NCBI GenBank assembly: GCA_938009055.1
Contig: CALLIO010000300.1
Coordinates: 1-14,011, forward strand
Length of the DNA: 14,011 nt
Direction of reading: 5' to 3'
From: an uncultured Altererythrobacter sp.
GTDB taxonomy: Bacteria > Pseudomonadota > Alphaproteobacteria > Sphingomonadales > Sphingomonadaceae
In this document: one piece after another, positions 13,817 through 14,011 of the stretch
Position numbering within the stretch: the first letter of the stretch is position 1
How the letters are laid out: each line of letters opens with the position of its first letter
Position numbers and translations under genes: made by a program
The notes under the pieces: model-generated
Told to the model about the DNA's origin: nothing
Databases searched by the model: none
The model's input: only the letters and a program-made list of their open reading frames with translations

Positions 13817-14011
13817 ATGGCTGACCTCTTCCCCGACGATGCGATTCCCAGCGCTGCCGCAAGCGCGCCAAGCGACAATGCGCCGCTGGCTGACCGGCTG
13901 CGCCCTGCTCAGCTTGCCGAAGTGATCGGGCAGGAACATCTCACAGGTGATGCAGGCGCGATTGGCCGGATGGTGGCAGCTGGCAAGCTATCGAGCATGA
14001 TCCTATGGGGG
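13817..14011 (+). CDS. rarA: Replication-associated recombination protein RarA (MgsA), N-terminal part
   Basis: RarA is an AAA+ ATPase of the clamp-loader/RuvB group that acts at stalled replication forks. Only 65 codons are visible; the frame stays open to the window end, so the 3' part is missing (the family is about 430 residues). The start MADLFPDDAIP leads through a short linker to PLADRLRPAQLAEVIGQEHL (23-42), the RarA signature region, and SSMILWG (59-65), which directly precedes the Walker A loop just outside the window. The ATG has only a weak AAGAAG upstream. It diverges from padR across 122 bp that hold the padR operator, so a repressor bound there might also influence it. Confidence 0.9.
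   Translation, partial: MADLFPDDAIPSAAASAPSDNAPLADRLRPAQLAEVIGQEHLTGDAGAIGRMVAAGKLSSMILWG

Noticed and set aside
1..14011. tRNA, rRNA, CRISPR, insertion sequence or prophage remnants
   Set aside because: No cloverleaf with a CCA-type end, no regularly spaced repeats, no transposase or integrase frame and no long terminal inverted repeats were seen by eye.

Overview
The window reads as a chromosomal housekeeping segment from an alphaproteobacterium, most likely a sphingomonad of the Erythrobacter/Altererythrobacter type. I infer this from protein family flavour and gene order: argH, small lipoprotein, lysA; serC-serA-hisZ-purA; an alphaproteobacterial-type SerC; an ECF sigma factor paired with a DUF6768-type membrane protein; and a PadR regulator with a Gly/Arg-rich N-terminus. 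No database search was possible. I see no tRNA, rRNA, CRISPR array, insertion sequence or prophage gene, and no gene-free stretch over 300 bp.

Left block, plus strand (1-2997). This holds the 3' end of argH, a small LptM/YifL-like lipoprotein overlapping argH by ATGA, lysA (last step of lysine synthesis), and a precorrin-2 dehydrogenase/ferrochelatase (siroheme synthase N-terminal half) whose C-terminal tail looks like a stub of the lost methyltransferase domain. The genes are tightly spaced and probably cotranscribed.

Regulatory block (2994-5071). A minus-strand regulator with a receiver-like N-terminus and a MarR-type winged helix ends on a shared CTAG stop with the siroheme gene. It has a good sigma-70 promoter. 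Divergent from it, an ECF sigma factor overlaps (ATGA) a small two-helix membrane protein. This is the best candidate here for a poorly described signalling system.

Central biosynthetic block, minus strand (5068-11161). It begins with serC, followed by serA, hisZ and purA, then a lipoprotein L,D-transpeptidase. serC is preceded by two hairpins, the second containing its Shine-Dalgarno sequence; position and layout fit the alphaproteobacterial serC leader RNA motif. A 15-bp dyad lies between a candidate -35 and -10. The serC-serA junction can fold into a nested hairpin. Together these suggest layered control of serine synthesis.

Right block (11348-14011). A GT4 glycosyltransferase diverges from serC. 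Convergent with it is a four-helix membrane protein lying downstream of a PadR-family regulator. The padR promoter carries a perfect 14-bp palindrome and 10-bp-phased repeats, a likely autoregulatory operator. The window ends inside rarA, cut just before its Walker A motif.
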